From NCBI GenBank assembly GCA_012064415.1, contig SSNU01000043.1, positions 183,983 through 247,982 of the forward strand: a stretch of 64,000 bases of DNA. Direction: 5' to 3'. The notes below the pieces were generated by a model. It was not told where the DNA came from. It ran no database searches and worked only from the letters and a program-made list of their open reading frames with translations. The DNA is from Gyrodactylus bullatarudis (taxonomy: Eukaryota; Platyhelminthes; Monogenea; Gyrodactylidea; Gyrodactylidae). The position numbers were made by a program, and so were the translations under genes. Positions 46,076 to 58,502 of the stretch are shown piece by piece (position 1 is the stretch's first letter; each line of letters starts with the position of its first letter).

Positions 46076-48796
46076 ACTCAAATATATCTTGCAGTATTCT
46101 TATATTAGCATAATAAATCTTTTTCTTCCTGTTAAATAGTCTTTTTCCCTCATTCTGATTGGGTAATTTCCAGTAATTTCATCTTAGACTACATGGATAC
46201 ACATTTCCCAGTGGATGTGGGATAATTTCTAAAAGATTTCGTATCATTTTGAAATGAGTGCAGAAAATCCCGAAATGGTCAGGGATTTTCCTTTATTAGG
46301 CATGAAATGACAAGAAATAATACTGTAATAAAACATTAAATTTTAGATACTCAAACAGTAAAATTAGGCTATTTCACGACTAATGAGAGCTTCTTTCATA
46401 CAACCCCTTTTTATTTCTTCATTAAACTAATTGACATGATCAAAAAATTCCAAGATCTATTGGAACCAGATTATGAGGTTATTATTAAAATCTAATTGAC
46501 AATTTTTCGATTATCACGAAGGAAAATTATCCAAAATTTAGAGGTTGAACAACTTACTGGCTCATTCCATCATGGAATTAAAAAATAGCTTTATTTAGAT
46601 CGCTCCAAAATACAGTAGGAGTAATGAAATAAATCTGGATGAATTTCAAGATTCTTTTTCATTGGTGTGCGCCTCTGAAGATATTCTCAGGGATGAGTGA
46701 TATCAAACTTGAAAATTCTCTTGAGTTGAATAATAAAGATTCATTGCATTCAGACAAGAGAACTTAAATGAGAAAAATAGAGAAGTAGGACACTTGTAAA
46801 AATTTAATCTTCCTGTAATCTTCAGTATCTTGAAATAATCTCACCCCTATCATCCTTCCCTAATTAATTGTATATTCTCAATCAAGTTCTAAGATGTTAT
46901 AGGAGAACTCAGTTGCTCGAACAAATTATTCATCTTTAGCTCCTGCTGAAAGTTTCATTAGTCTCGAGTTTCTTGTAGTTTAAATCGAGGGTCAGAAAAA
47001 ACTATTTTCTAACGAACTAAAATTGAACTTTTTATTGATAGCTCTGATGTGATTCGACGCAATCTCTAAGAGGATGGTTTTCAAAAGGAAGTAGCCACGG
47101 TTATTTGAAGACGGTTGAATTAAAGGCTCTAAAAAATGCCTAGTCTGGATGAATGAAAATTTCGACTTTGTAATTTTTGAATATCATCAGGTATCAGAAA
47201 TATACAAAATAGAAGAGGTCCAATATTGAATATTTTCGAACCTTCGTAGTTAAATTTTGAGTTTAATGAAAATTGTGAAATAGTCTCGGCACCAAAAGGG
47301 TTAAATTTTCAGCTCAAAGTTTTTAGGGATAATTACAAAAACGAATGTATAGACCATTGCCTATTTTCATAAACAAATGGATTTTTCACATTTTTTTCAA
47401 ATGGGACCCTTTCAGGAGAATAACATACCAAATTCAAATTCTTTACACGTTGAAATTTGTAGTTGTATAAGAAGGATTGATTGCTCATTAATATTTCCAG
47501 TTAATCGTTGAATATCTCAGTGTGATTATAGGGGAAAGAGTGATGTAAGCTATAATTACAGTTGTTCCCCAATTGTGGGTGTTAATAAGGGGAGGGGTAT
47601 AGGTCAAAAGTGTGAAAAGACGAAAAAGAGAAAAATCATTTTTTAATCCAAAACCAAAACTGCTCCAATGTTTGAGAGTGTTTTATGAGACAAGAAATGA
47701 ACGAATCTGGTATTTTTATCAGATAGAAAGAATCAGCAGAAAATTCTCTATTGAATGAATTAAACTTGACCGAATTTTATTTTTTTGGAAAGTTTGACAC
47801 TCATAAACCTACTTTATAGTAGCAACACATTATTTTACTCAACTTAAAAGGGGCAGATAGGAGAGGGATAGGTTTGTTACATTTTTTATAGAGGTACAAC
47901 TGTACGTCAGCTACGCTTGTGAAAGAACAACCAATCTCGAGCATGCTTTTGATTAGAAATGGATACACAATTCTTATTTATATGGACCAATATTTTTTTT
48001 TAATGGGGAATTTCCATTTGTTAATGAAATATACAAAGGTGTGTCCATTTGTTTTGGGGAAAAGTTTTTTTCTTTTTTCTCTTCGATCTCGTCTTTTATA
48101 CTTTCTAGGAAATTTTTTAATTTTTTCAAAAACGAGTCATTTTTATATTGCCATAAATTCTCAATAAAATATTGTAGCTTGATAGAATTCAAGAGATTAT
48201 TAGTTCATCTTTCAGAGAAAGTGGTCAATAAATTATTTTCAGTTTCTTAAACACAGAATTATGGCTTGAGAAATTTAGCTCTCCCATATATATGACCCGC
48301 TGATAATTGGAGGGTTAAAATAAGGAAAATTTGCGCAAAATTGAAAAATTACAAAATTTACACTTCCATTGATAAGATTGAGTCTTGTTTTCTGATGATT
48401 TTCACGCTATTGAACGAATTTGAGATTTTTTAAAGAGTGCGGCGGAGGCAGTAATCCTTCACAGCCATATTTGCCATTTCAAGGAGTGTTTTATAGGAGT
48501 AAGGACAAAGCCATGATTTGTAAGGATGATTGATTTTAGATCTATTTCAAATGACCCAGCATAATGAACAAAAATTATTTTCTTGTAGGAAGAAAGAAAA
48601 ATTCGAAAAAACTTTAATCTTGTATCTAATCCCCCTCTAACTCATCTACAGTGCTCTACTCACAAATTTGCGCCAGCACAATCTCAGATCTTCGAGAGGA
48701 TACTCTATCTTACTAAATGTACTTCTTCCTCTCAGAAAAATTAATTTTTTAATTTAAAAATTTGCAATGTAACAGTATATAACGAGAGCCCGGGAT
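46076..48796. other. Gene-poor stretch, nothing supported
   Basis: AT-rich, with only short frames without domain features. No gene, RNA or element boundary could be defended. Confidence 0.35.
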
Positions 48797-48838
48797 TAAG
48801 TCTGAAGAGACCCGGCGAAATAAAACGTTTATCACTTA
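48797..48838 (+). ncRNA. Solo hammerhead-ribozyme-like motif
   Basis: TAAGT, core CTGAAGA (fits CUGANGA), eight bases GACCCGGC, GAAA, a stem III TAAA-ACG-TTTA, TC, then ACTTA pairing with TAAGT. Both cores fit the consensus and stem III is the best formed of all copies. No PLE coding sequence lies near it, so it may be a solo terminal piece or a retrozyme-like remnant. Confidence 0.55.
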
Positions 48839-50755
48839 TTATTCGTTCGTTCTCCTATCTTCCTTATGAGTTTGGACTCTAGTAATAATAATTTTTTAAT
48901 ATTTCATTCCAAAAACATATCCGAAATTTTTGAAATACTTATAAAATTTGTAATAGACTCACAAAGATATTTTGATAATTTTTTATACATATAGTTGTCA
49001 AAGTAAATCTTTCAACCTGTTCTAAACTCTCATTTTAACTTACACAAACTTCCTTCAATTTCAAACTAAAGATTTTTGATGTAGTTTTTTTGATCCCCTA
49101 TTCCTAATCAGCAATTTCTTTCTAAAATTAAAGAAACTCAATTTATTTTAGTCCCCACACCCTAAAATATTAATTGTACTAAAGATTTTAAAAAGTTGAC
49201 AAGAATACGGTCACTTTTGGTATTTTATGCCGAATTCCCACTGTTTAAAACTTTGAGTGAATGATAAAATTGTGGGCATCCAGGTTTTGAGAAAATAAAC
49301 ATATTCTGAGATATTGGATCATTGAGGATTCTTAAATATTAAGCTGTGATTAAAATCAAGAATTGAAAAAGAGTTCTTACAAAAGTTTTATGGCCGTATT
49401 CGATTTTCTTGACTAATCACGATTCTAGAATTTATACTGAAACCAGAAAATTTCACAAGTTTAAGTCCAAGAAACTGAAAAAGAGTCATTGTGTTTTGTA
49501 AAAGTCATGAATTTACATCCTCATATCAACTTTCTCTAGGCTATTTTAATTCATTGATATGAATGTCGGTTATTTCTCTAGTCAAAAAAAACTCAAAGAG
49601 ATGTTAAATCACTTTATATAGAAGCGCCTAAAGTAAAAACATAAAAAGTAAATTTCATAATGCTCATCGTTTGTCTGAACGCAAAATTCCGAAGAAATGT
49701 ATATTGAGCTATTCTTATTTGAGAAGAAACTTCATCAATAATTCAAGGGATATTATTATGTTTTTTTACATTCGGAAAAATATACAAACGACTATTTTTT
49801 CATCATAGAAATGCTAAACTATATCGAATTTGAATTATTTAGACTGGAGATTTTACTTGGAGTTTTTTGAAATACGAATATTCTCCAAGTTGATAATCGG
49901 CACATGAATTTATTATAAAATAATATCACAACATAGATATGTGATTTATTATTTGGAAATAGTCATGATCTTGTAGAAATTGCTGAGTACAATGCTAAAT
50001 AGTACTGTGTCAAAAACCCCTTGCTGTTATGACAACTTCTTTATTAATATTTATATATCATTAGTACTTATAAGTAAGCATATACTATTAAAAAAAATAT
50101 TATTTTCTCTGTAATAAGCGCGTAGAGCATTTTTATATTGAGAATCTCTGGTTTATTACTTCCGGTACTTGGTCGGGACTCCCAATTTTCCTTGTTTCAA
50201 AACAATTCGAAATTGTGTTCTCAGAAACGTCCATGAACGCTATTTGGAGTATCATGTAAGTTCTAGACACATCAGGCAGCTTTGACCACGGCCCAATTCC
50301 AAAAATAAAAGTATGCTCACTTATAGGTACAAATTTTATATTTTTCTCAAAAAAGGATAGAGAGAATAAGGTGGTTTTTAAAAAAATATCCATTTTTGAT
50401 CAGGAAGAATGCTAGAGATTTTTTTAAATCGAGTGTATAGCGGCACAATTTCGAACAAAACAAGTAAGAACACTTTGATTTTTGAGTAATTTTGAGCTCT
50501 TGAAGCAAGAGAATGATCAAATGTTGGTTTAGAGGGTCGAAACTAGACAAGAAGCCGATTGACAGCATCAAATATAAAGGTTTCAATTTGAAAAAAAAAA
50601 TTCAGGCGAATTTTGAAAGATAATCTATTTTGGTCATTGAGACTCTTTTGGCTAGATGAACTGAGGGTCAAGATAAAACTATTCTTTTTCTGACTATCGA
50701 TAAATAGACGATTGTCTAAAAGACTTTCAAATTTGCCAATAATACTCCTCGAGAT
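48839..50755. other. Gene-poor stretch, nothing supported
   Basis: Short open frames on both strands without recognisable domains. About 49440-49545 resembles in reverse the left arm of the foldback family at 21771, but weakly. Confidence 0.3.
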
Positions 50756-50986
50756 TTGAACAACGTTATCACCTTTTCTTCCATCCACACATCTATCTAT
50801 CAAGCCCCGTGCGACAAGAAAGAGCTTCACAGTGTTTTGGCAACTCTCAGGTATTACTTAAAATTTGTTCCGGACTTTGCCATCAGACTTAATCTATGGA
50901 TCAGATTTTTTATTAGTCTATATACTCCTAATCTATGTGTTCAAAAAGATTATTCCTATAATCAACAACTACCTTGGCCTATGTGA
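50756..50986 (+). pseudogene. Chimeric retroelement scrap ending in a PLE C-terminus
   Basis: The last 30 codons (FFISLYTPNLCVQKDYSYNQ, then QLPWPM) are the C-terminus of the PLE family of fragment A. Just before it, in the same frame, LATLRYYLKFVPDFAIRL resembles the RT connection region of gypsy-type elements. That part is too short to be sure. The scrap ends 215 bp before the left TIR of the Tc1-like unit, and no hammerhead-like motif follows. Confidence 0.5.
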
Positions 50987-51417
50987 TAGTCAAGTACCTT
51001 CATCAGTGAGATGAGCCTCTTCCAATATATCTAAAAACTAAAGTATTCCTATTGTTCCAAGTACAAGAAAAAAAACCCATAGATCCAAATATAACAATAG
51101 GCAAAAAAATTATAATTACATCTAAATTAAAAACCAGATTCAAAAACCTGTAAAAAATACCATTTGCTTAATTATGTAAGTCTTCTTCTCTTTCCATATA
51201 CAGCCGGTTCCAAAACTCAGTGAACATTTGATTCCGGGGCGAGGAGTGCGAAATATACCATAATATACCAATTTTTATCGTAGATTTCATTGGTCCGGTC
51301 TAAATTTTATTTCATTCACCCGTTTAGACATAAGAAATATATTAAAAATACATTGATTTTTGGGCTCGTACTGCAAGGATATTATAAGATAATTTCGTCG
51401 AAAATTGTATCTATACC

Positions 51418-54025
51418 TACCTTTTCCAGTCCTAGTTGTCCCTTATGAATTCCAATAAGGAATTAAAGAATTACTACAAAGCTCTGATGAAATAGAAACA
51501 TAGATAGCAAAAAGGGGTGTGGGTTTACATTGAAGCAGGAGGTTGAAAAAAAATAAAGCCTTTTTGCAGTTTAACATGTCAAAAGGTAGGGAACACCTAT
51601 TCTGCTTACCTGTCCCCCTTTTTGTATTGTGCTTCTATACAATCTCGTGTGTACAGTTTACAATGTACAAGTATGGTTTTTCATTTAAATCCTCAAATGA
51701 TAATTATAATTATAGTAATAATTATAATTATAATATATTACACAGTGCAAATGTATTGCAGTTTACAGTTTACAATTTAATTAAACTTATACTGAGAAAA
51801 ATCTCATATCACCATTTTAACTTCAAAATTGTGCCTGAGAAAGGTTGAACTTTAGTCAGTAATAAATCGTGCAAATAACAGTCTTATAAGACACCCAGCC
51901 CCTCATTTTGAAGGTCTTTTAATATTAAAGAAGATGAACTTGGTCATTTGGATTTATCGCCAATTCCTGGAAAGTTAGGTGAGTTTTTGATTGCCTTAAA
52001 TGAAAAAACTTTAGAGTTAGAAATGTATTTTTGTAATTTTTCTTGCAATACAAATAAGTTGAAGGAATAGTTTTTAACAAGTGTTTAGTTAGTTTATCTC
52101 AGAAAGCAAGGAATTTTTTTCTACTAGATTTTGAAGCAAGCTTTGCTTATAATGGGAGCTTAAAACGTAAAAACGGAAAAACTCTGTCTAAAAACAGATT
52201 TCAAAAATGCGGTTTTTACACCTCTTCTAAATTAGATAACCAAAAACCAATGGCAGATTCGGAAAGCTCACAAAATTTTGATCCTGATAGCCTTTTAAAA
52301 TTTTTAAAAATCTCTTCGGAAAGTCTATTTGTTCTCTAAAACATGGTGAAAATTCAACAAAAAAACCCAAAAATTCGAACATTACCTTTATTTGGCGTTA
52401 ATTTCCGAAAGCCGATAAAACTCCACCCCTACAAAAGTCATATCAATAGACGCAGAATTTAATTTCTCATCTAATTGCGAAACAATTAATACAATAACAT
52501 TTACGGTTTTTGCGAAAATTAATTTTAAAAATTTGGGAAATTTGGAATTTTGGGAAATATCGTTTTTTCCAATTATCTCAGAAATTATAGTGAATTTTAC
52601 AGATCTGAGCACAGATTCGGGATCAACGCAAAATTTTACACCAGAATCAGTTTTATTTTACTTTTTACCGCAATTTTGAATTTTTCATGACCCCCTGTGT
52701 TATTTAATCATGCAATGTCAAATTTAATCCATAAACAATTATTCCCATTGGTATTTTGGGAAAGACCCTATCCTAAGCCAATCATATTAAAGAATATTCG
52801 ACATAGAGTCAAGCTTGAATAGAGATTCATCATTAATAAGATGCCTCACGCTCATAAGCATTCCATCGAAGTTAGAGAGAAAATTTTAAAGTTATATCAC
52901 GAAGATAAAAATTGGCGAACCTATGCTGAGATATCTGGAATCTCTTACAAAACCGCCTACAATTGGATTCAATCTAACAGTACAGAATGTAAAGCTAGAG
53001 GAGGACCGAGAAAAACTTACAAAACCCCGGAAATTATTCAGAGCCTCGTACAATCAGTAGAATCAAATCCTCTTATTACACTGAAAGAATGCCAGGAGGC
53101 TATTAGTGCGAATTTCAATGTTAATGTTTGTATCAACACGGTTAGAAATTGGCTAATTTATTTTGCAAAAGATTAGAAGGAAGATCCAAAATTGGACAAA
53201 GGGCTACTGTAGTTGACTTTAATTCCAAAGGTCAGAATTTACAATGTATTGGCGCCATAACTAATGAGAGAATAATTGACTTGCGTCACAGGAGGGGATC
53301 ATTCAAAGCTCCTGATTTTCAAGAATGGTTAACAGAGCTTTTAGAAATTTGCCGAAATAAAAATTTAACTCCTGTCACTTTCGTCATAGACAATGCTCCA
53401 GCACACTCAAATTGCGACATTATTTTTGACAACGACGAAGCCAAAATATTACGCCTGGGTCCCTATTCCTATTTAATCAACCCTATTGAGCTCATTTGGA
53501 GTTATTTTAAAAGTGAAGTTAAGCGTTTAATAGCATTAGAACGACCTCAGCTTCTTCAGTATGTCAGGGTTAATGGAGGACTAAGTATTAGGGAATATCG
53601 TATGCAGCGACTCGAGGTGATAGCTACCGCTGGTATTAATTCCATCACTGTAAATCATCTTGCAAGAGCCTGTGCTCACGTACATCGTTACTATCCAGGA
53701 ATACTGGAAGAACAGCCTTTGATTGAATAAATAATATTTTTTGATGTTATTTTGATTATTTTATTTTCAATTTCATTACTCGCATATTGAAATTCACAAA
53801 TTCCTTTAAAAATTAAGCGTATCGTACATTTTACGGACTTTTCTTTAATTCTACTGTATATTTATATTATTATCCACTTAACCATACATTTCACCTTTCC
53901 ACCCTTCTCCTATCTTTTAACATGTAATTTATAAACAATCCCTCGTAGTATTTCATTAAAGCTTTGTAGTAATTCTTTAATTCCATATTGGAATTCATAA
54001 GGGACAACTTGGACTGGAAAAGGTA
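51418..54025. repeat. Inner inverted arms around the plus-strand transposase
   Basis: 51418-51493 and 53951-54025 are inverted copies of about 75 bp (core GGAATTCATAAGGGACAAC on the minus-oriented reading of the left arm). They enclose the transposase at 52841. They are either the terminal or subterminal repeats of a nested IS630/Tc1-type element of about 2.6 kb. Confidence 0.7.
52841..53730 (+). pseudogene. IS630/Tc1-superfamily transposase with first catalytic Asp deleted
   Basis: The N-terminal frame (52841-53176) has a helix-turn-helix start (HSIEVREKILKLYHEDKNWR, then TAYNWIQ) and ends with INTVRNWLIYFAKD. The second frame (from about 53149) starts at LEGRSKIGQRATVV. It continues with IDNAPAHSN, carrying the second Asp, and NPIELIWSYFKSEVK, carrying the Glu. 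The segment that should hold the first catalytic Asp, between the HTH part and GRSKIGQR, is missing, and the frames are shifted at the same place. One internal deletion thus explains both, and the protein cannot cut DNA. Confidence 0.85.
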
Positions 54026-55314
54026 TAGTATATGTTATTTTAAATGATCTTTCATTTGAGATATTTTTCAGATCGATTGATCTCTTTTTAAAATACTGGT
54101 TGCTTGTAAGCGACAGGGTCAAATTTATGATCTTAAGTGTTGATCCAGCTCAGAAATTTTTATGAAAGAACGATATTCGAAGAAAATAGGCATATTTTAA
54201 AGAGGAATAATTATTCGATTAATTTTCTTTGCTATGTTTTGGATCCTGAAATACAGATTTCTAGTAAGGCTAAGATCAGATCAAAATAATTAACGAAATG
54301 GAGAAAAATGAGTTTTTTCCTGCTGTAGGAAGAGTGAAAAAGTTTATTTTTTATAAAATAAAATTAGGATGGTAGCACCTTGAAAAGAAGTTTACGATAG
54401 ACCCAGTTCTTCAAAAGATAAACATTGGTCGGAGGCTTGACTTGACAGGCCTTTTAGTCTGTCTTATGCGATAGTAATTCATCTTATTTCATTGCACAAA
54501 GGTTTCTTGTAGGCTTTTCATGAGTTTTAACATCTATCGTGTGAAAATTCGGTGTAGAATAATCATAAGGGCTTAGAGAAGTTAACAATAACAAATAGTC
54601 CGTATTGAATAAACACATGTTATTAAATAAACAAAATATGCTTGTTGAAACTAATCTTATATTGAAAAAAAATTTTGAGTAGGAGAAAATTGAATAAAAT
54701 TTGGAAACAAGAATATGTAACTTTCATTATAGAATATGCATTATTTATCACTCCAAAGTATTATTTGTTATCAATGCTATCTAATCTCAAGTATTTGGGC
54801 GAAAATATCAATTTATAAATCTAAATTTTTATTAAAATAGTTTTTTTTGTTAGAAAGTATGATTTTATTGAGTTATAAAAGATAAAATAAATACAAATAT
54901 ATATATACACTGCATCTCTGGATATAATATGGCGGTTCGATAAAAAAAAAAATAATAATAATTTGATTAATCTATGTTCATGAAATATGTGTAATGAGTA
55001 CTGTAGAAATAAATAAACCTTTCAAGAAATTTCATTAAACATTCTGGGATTAATGAAGATTAGCATAGAGGAGACTCTTAGAATAATCAAGTTTGGACCT
55101 AATGTGTGACATTATAGTTTTAATATTAGTTAGGTCGTGACAGTCAGATATTTTATATTTTTTATCAATCATATTATATGATGATAGTAAATAGTGATTT
55201 GAAAAAGAGGGGTTTCTGAGGTTATATGAGTTTTCAAATAAGTTAACAGATTTAGCAAATGATTTAACAATAATAGCATATCTTATAGTAATTTTATATT
55301 GAGCCTCCTTGTTT
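53731..55314. other. Non-coding interior of the Tc1-type unit
   Basis: Contains the right inner arm (53951-54025). The remainder is AT-rich with no supported gene. Confidence 0.4.
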
Positions 55315-57273
55315 TTAGATAACTTTTATGAGCCTTCGAGGCATGCTGTCTATTGTATTATTGATGACACTTATATTCATGGATTGAGTTATCTTCTCGA
55401 TAACATCGATAAGGTCATCTTCTGGGTCAGCATTTCTGGCAGCAGTATGCCACATTCGCTTATAATATCCAAAAATATTTTCTATTGGATTGAGATCTGG
55501 ACTATTGGTTGGCCACTTAGGTAACATTTTAAGTCCATTTCTTGTGAAATAGTAGCGGGACTAGACAAAATTTAATATTATAATTGCTTAAAGATTTTAA
55601 AGGATCAAAACTTGCATAGAAGGACAAATGAATTGGAGCATGATCCATAAGAATTAGTGAAGAAGTTTCAGCAAATCTTAAAAGATCATCATTGTCATTT
55701 CTATTTTCAATATCTTCTGGAACTCAGTTTATTATTGGAGATTCCTCATCAAGTTGGGGATCTCCGGACGTTGCATCGGAACCAGAATAATTTTCTAACA
55801 CGTCTTGAACGATTCTTTGTTCATCTTGAAGATTAAAAGAAAGGTCCAATATATCGTCGTCATCTTCAAAATCCTGTTGTAATTCTTGAACATTCATGAC
55901 TGCAATTAAATATTGTTTTGTTATAATCTAAATTAATTATATGATTAAAAAATTACCTCCTAACAATCTAAGAGTTTCATGATGAGCAAAAGGATTAAAT
56001 GCTGGAGGAGTCCAACGATTAAGTTTAAATAACCCTTCCTGCAATAATTTGCAGAAGATCTCTGAATTTGTTATGCCACCACGATCCATAAAGATAGGCT
56101 TTTTATTGTATGCCATGATTACCAAAAAAGACTTCCTTTCATAACGTCCTTTCTTAGGAACGAATCTGGCCTCAAGCTCGGGATTTCAGGGCAAGTATAC
56201 GTATCCATTGTTTTTGGGTCGGGAGAATTCAAAAGTCACTTCATCAACATAAATAAGGTTTTGCCAGAATTGAATGGGGACGTTGGCAAATTTATTAGCG
56301 AAAGTCATTCTCTTTCTCTTGATATCATCGTTGATAAATGGTTTATCAATACATTTATACCTTCGATATCCATTTCTATGGAAAATCCTATGTAAAGTAT
56401 TGATGCTCATGGTGGGAAAAATTTCCCTATGAAGTTCTGCAACCGTCAAGTTGGGATTTGTCCTAATTTTTCTCAAGGCAAGTCTCTCCTCGGCAGCACT
56501 GTACACAAAATGACGACCTCCTTGGTGATTTTGTCTAGGTCGAGTTTTATCTAAATTTATTAGAAAATTATTATTAAAAATATCATATTCATTGATAAAT
56601 TAAATTTTCACTTACTATTCTTTATGTTGGAGACAGTAGATTTTGAAACACCGAATAAATCAGCAACAAGTTGCAAGGTGTTGTTTTCTGCTGCCTCTCT
56701 GATCAGATCGTGGAAGTCTTGATCTTTATATTTTCTTGGGCGCTGTTCAACTCTTCTAAGTCCTTGATCAATAGCAGCATTATTTTCCCTAATGCGCAGG
56801 ACGATATTTTCTTCTCTTGCCCTTCGTGGGTGATTTTCATTAATTGCTTCTAATACTGAGTTATAAAATGTATATTACGAGCTTGGTGAGGCTGTCTGCG
56901 ACCAAGATTGGGCCCGGGCTCAGTTTGTCTTCTTCGGAGAAGAACGGGATTAACCTCGGGTTGACGCAATGGAGCAGGAGGAGCTCCTTGACGTCTACGA
57001 GGGTTACGATTTTCAATTTGCTGAACTTCAGCAGCATGGACAGTATTTCTACGACCTTTCAATGAGAAAAATATCTTACGAGGTTGAGGAAGCTGATCAT
57101 TAACAGCTTCAATTCGAGCTCGATTTGGCTCTGTCTGACGTCTTTCTATGAATAATATGAATAAAGACAAACATACGAGGACGGTTTACAATAGGTCGCT
57201 CATTTCCTACGATAAAATCTTGATATCGGTGAGCAGTAGTTTGTCTGATTCGTTGAGGTCGATCGTTAGACAT
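55315..57273 (-). pseudogene. Multi-exon Tc1-like transposase with acidic insertion, inactive
   Basis: Reads from ATG 57273 (MSNDRPQRIRQTTAHRYQ) through exons 57177-57273, about 56879-57145, 56616-56855 and 55957-56550, then on from about 55903. Introns of 31 and 23 nt are needed to keep the frame. The N-terminal region is rich in arginine and RRRQ-like repeats. An HTH with LVADLFGVSKSTVSNIK follows, then a second (LRKIRTNPNLTVAELHREIF). Catalytic residues: first Asp in IYVDEVTFEF, second in ILMDHAPIHLSF, Glu in SPDLNPIENIF. An acidic insertion (DFEDDDDILDLSF onward) of about 60 residues sits between the first and second Asp. Two TGA stops (after GYVYLP and after ESPIIN) and one frameshift before MLPKWPTN inactivate it. 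Probably the transposase that owns the 6.66-kb TIRs. Confidence 0.8.
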
Positions 57274-57948
57274 TCTTTCATAACAATAAAATTAATGATT
57301 TTGAACAACATCGATATAAATAAACAATTTTTTCGTTAATTTCTTGAATAGTTACTTTAAATGTTAACTTGAACATTTTCAAATATAAATTATAAAATGA
57401 CGAAACTGATAAAATTTTAAGATTAGGTGAATTTGAGTATTTTTCTATTTTGCAACTGAAAATATTTCTCTATGAATACTAAATAATTTAATATCTTTTA
57501 TTTCTATGAATAATTTGAAAAACTATAATATCTGAAACGAAGTTTTTCTGCAAATGTCTTTGATGAAATTTACTTAAATCTTTTAGATTTCTCTACTGAG
57601 ACTTCTACCATAAATTAGTTGTACCAGATTCTATAATTTTTCTTCCATTTATGGAAGTTATACCATGAAAGCCAAATAGTGTATTGCAAGTAGTTGAAGA
57701 GAAAAAAATTTCCATTCTGTGTCATGAGAAATGTATAGCCTATCAGATTTCGTTAGCTGATGTTTTATGCATGTATATTTCGAATATACCATGCATATAC
57801 CGATAAATTTGCGTAAATTCCAAGAATTTAATGTTCACTGAGTTTTGGAACCGACTGTACAATACCAGATTTTTCTTATAGTATATTTGAAAGACGAAGC
57901 TATATATATTTCACAGTGTGTTCTGTGACTTAGTGTTTATACAAAACA

Positions 57949-57993
57949 CCCTAGTGTGTTTTGTGAATAGATTTTATTCTCACAAAACACACC
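57949..57993. repeat. Short perfect hairpin at the edge of the foldback element
   Basis: AGTGTGTTTTGTGA and TCACAAAACACACCT-type arms of about 13-14 bp surround a 12-base loop. The GTGTTTTGT motif is repeated several times between 57915 and 58005 in both orientations. Confidence 0.6.
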
Positions 57994-57994
57994 T

Positions 57995-58502
57995 AAAACA
58001 CACTGAAATGAATACATCGGTATTTTCCTATATCTACGCATTTACTGAGTGTAAGATAGACATGTCAATGATATGATTAGACACACACTTGTTCTTTCCT
58101 ATATTTTGGGATTGACTAAACTTAAAAAGGATTTCTTCAATAGACCATTGATAATGATTTCATTTTCACAATTTCTGACCCGAGAGCTAAATTCACTCAA
58201 TTTCTACTTGATTCAAAAGCATCAAACGCTTATTTTATTTCTGACAATAAATTTGAGGATTGAATTAATTTCAAATAAAAATTCAATTTTATTAATCCTC
58301 ATATTTTTTACTAAAAATAAATAAACATTAAGAGCTTTGACAATCCTAAGAAGAGAAGAAATCCTTTCTAAGTTTAGTCAATCCCAAAATATAGGAAAGA
58401 ACAAGTGTGTGTCTAGTCATATAATTGGCATGTCTATCTTACACTCAGTACATGCGTAGATATAGGAAAATACCGATGTATTCATTTCATTGTGTTTTGT
58501 TC
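57995..58502. repeat. Foldback/MITE-like element with 144-bp arms
   Basis: Left arm 57995-58138 and right arm 58355-58502 are inverted copies with few differences (for example ACGCATTTACTG against ACGCATGTACTG). The spacer of about 216 bp has no coding sequence. It lies 137 bp right of the Tc1-type unit. Confidence 0.85.

Larger units (their letters stand above)
51201..57857. mobile_element. Tc1/mariner-type unit of 6.66 kb with two transposase genes
   Basis: The left end (51201-51228) and right end (57830-57857) are inverted copies of 28 bp, one mismatch (CAG[C/T]CGGTTCC start), each flanked outside by TA as expected for a TA target duplication. Shared subterminal pieces (CGAAATATACCA against CGAAATATACAT) support a real pair. 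Inside are a dead plus-strand transposase at 52841-53730 and a dead minus-strand Tc1-like transposase at 55315-57273. The plus-strand one is flanked by its own inverted arms, so the unit is probably a Tc1-like element with another element inserted in it. Confidence 0.8.

Noticed and set aside
55700..56200. TGA read as tryptophan, because both internal stops of the Tc1-like transposase are TGA
   Set aside because: Host genes here end in TGA, TAA and TAG in the normal way, and two TGG-to-TGA changes plus a frameshift fit ordinary decay.
57056..57079. A 24-nt intron in the Tc1-like transposase
   Set aside because: Its length is a multiple of three and the read-through has no stop, so the sequence alone cannot decide. 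It was not counted among the required introns.
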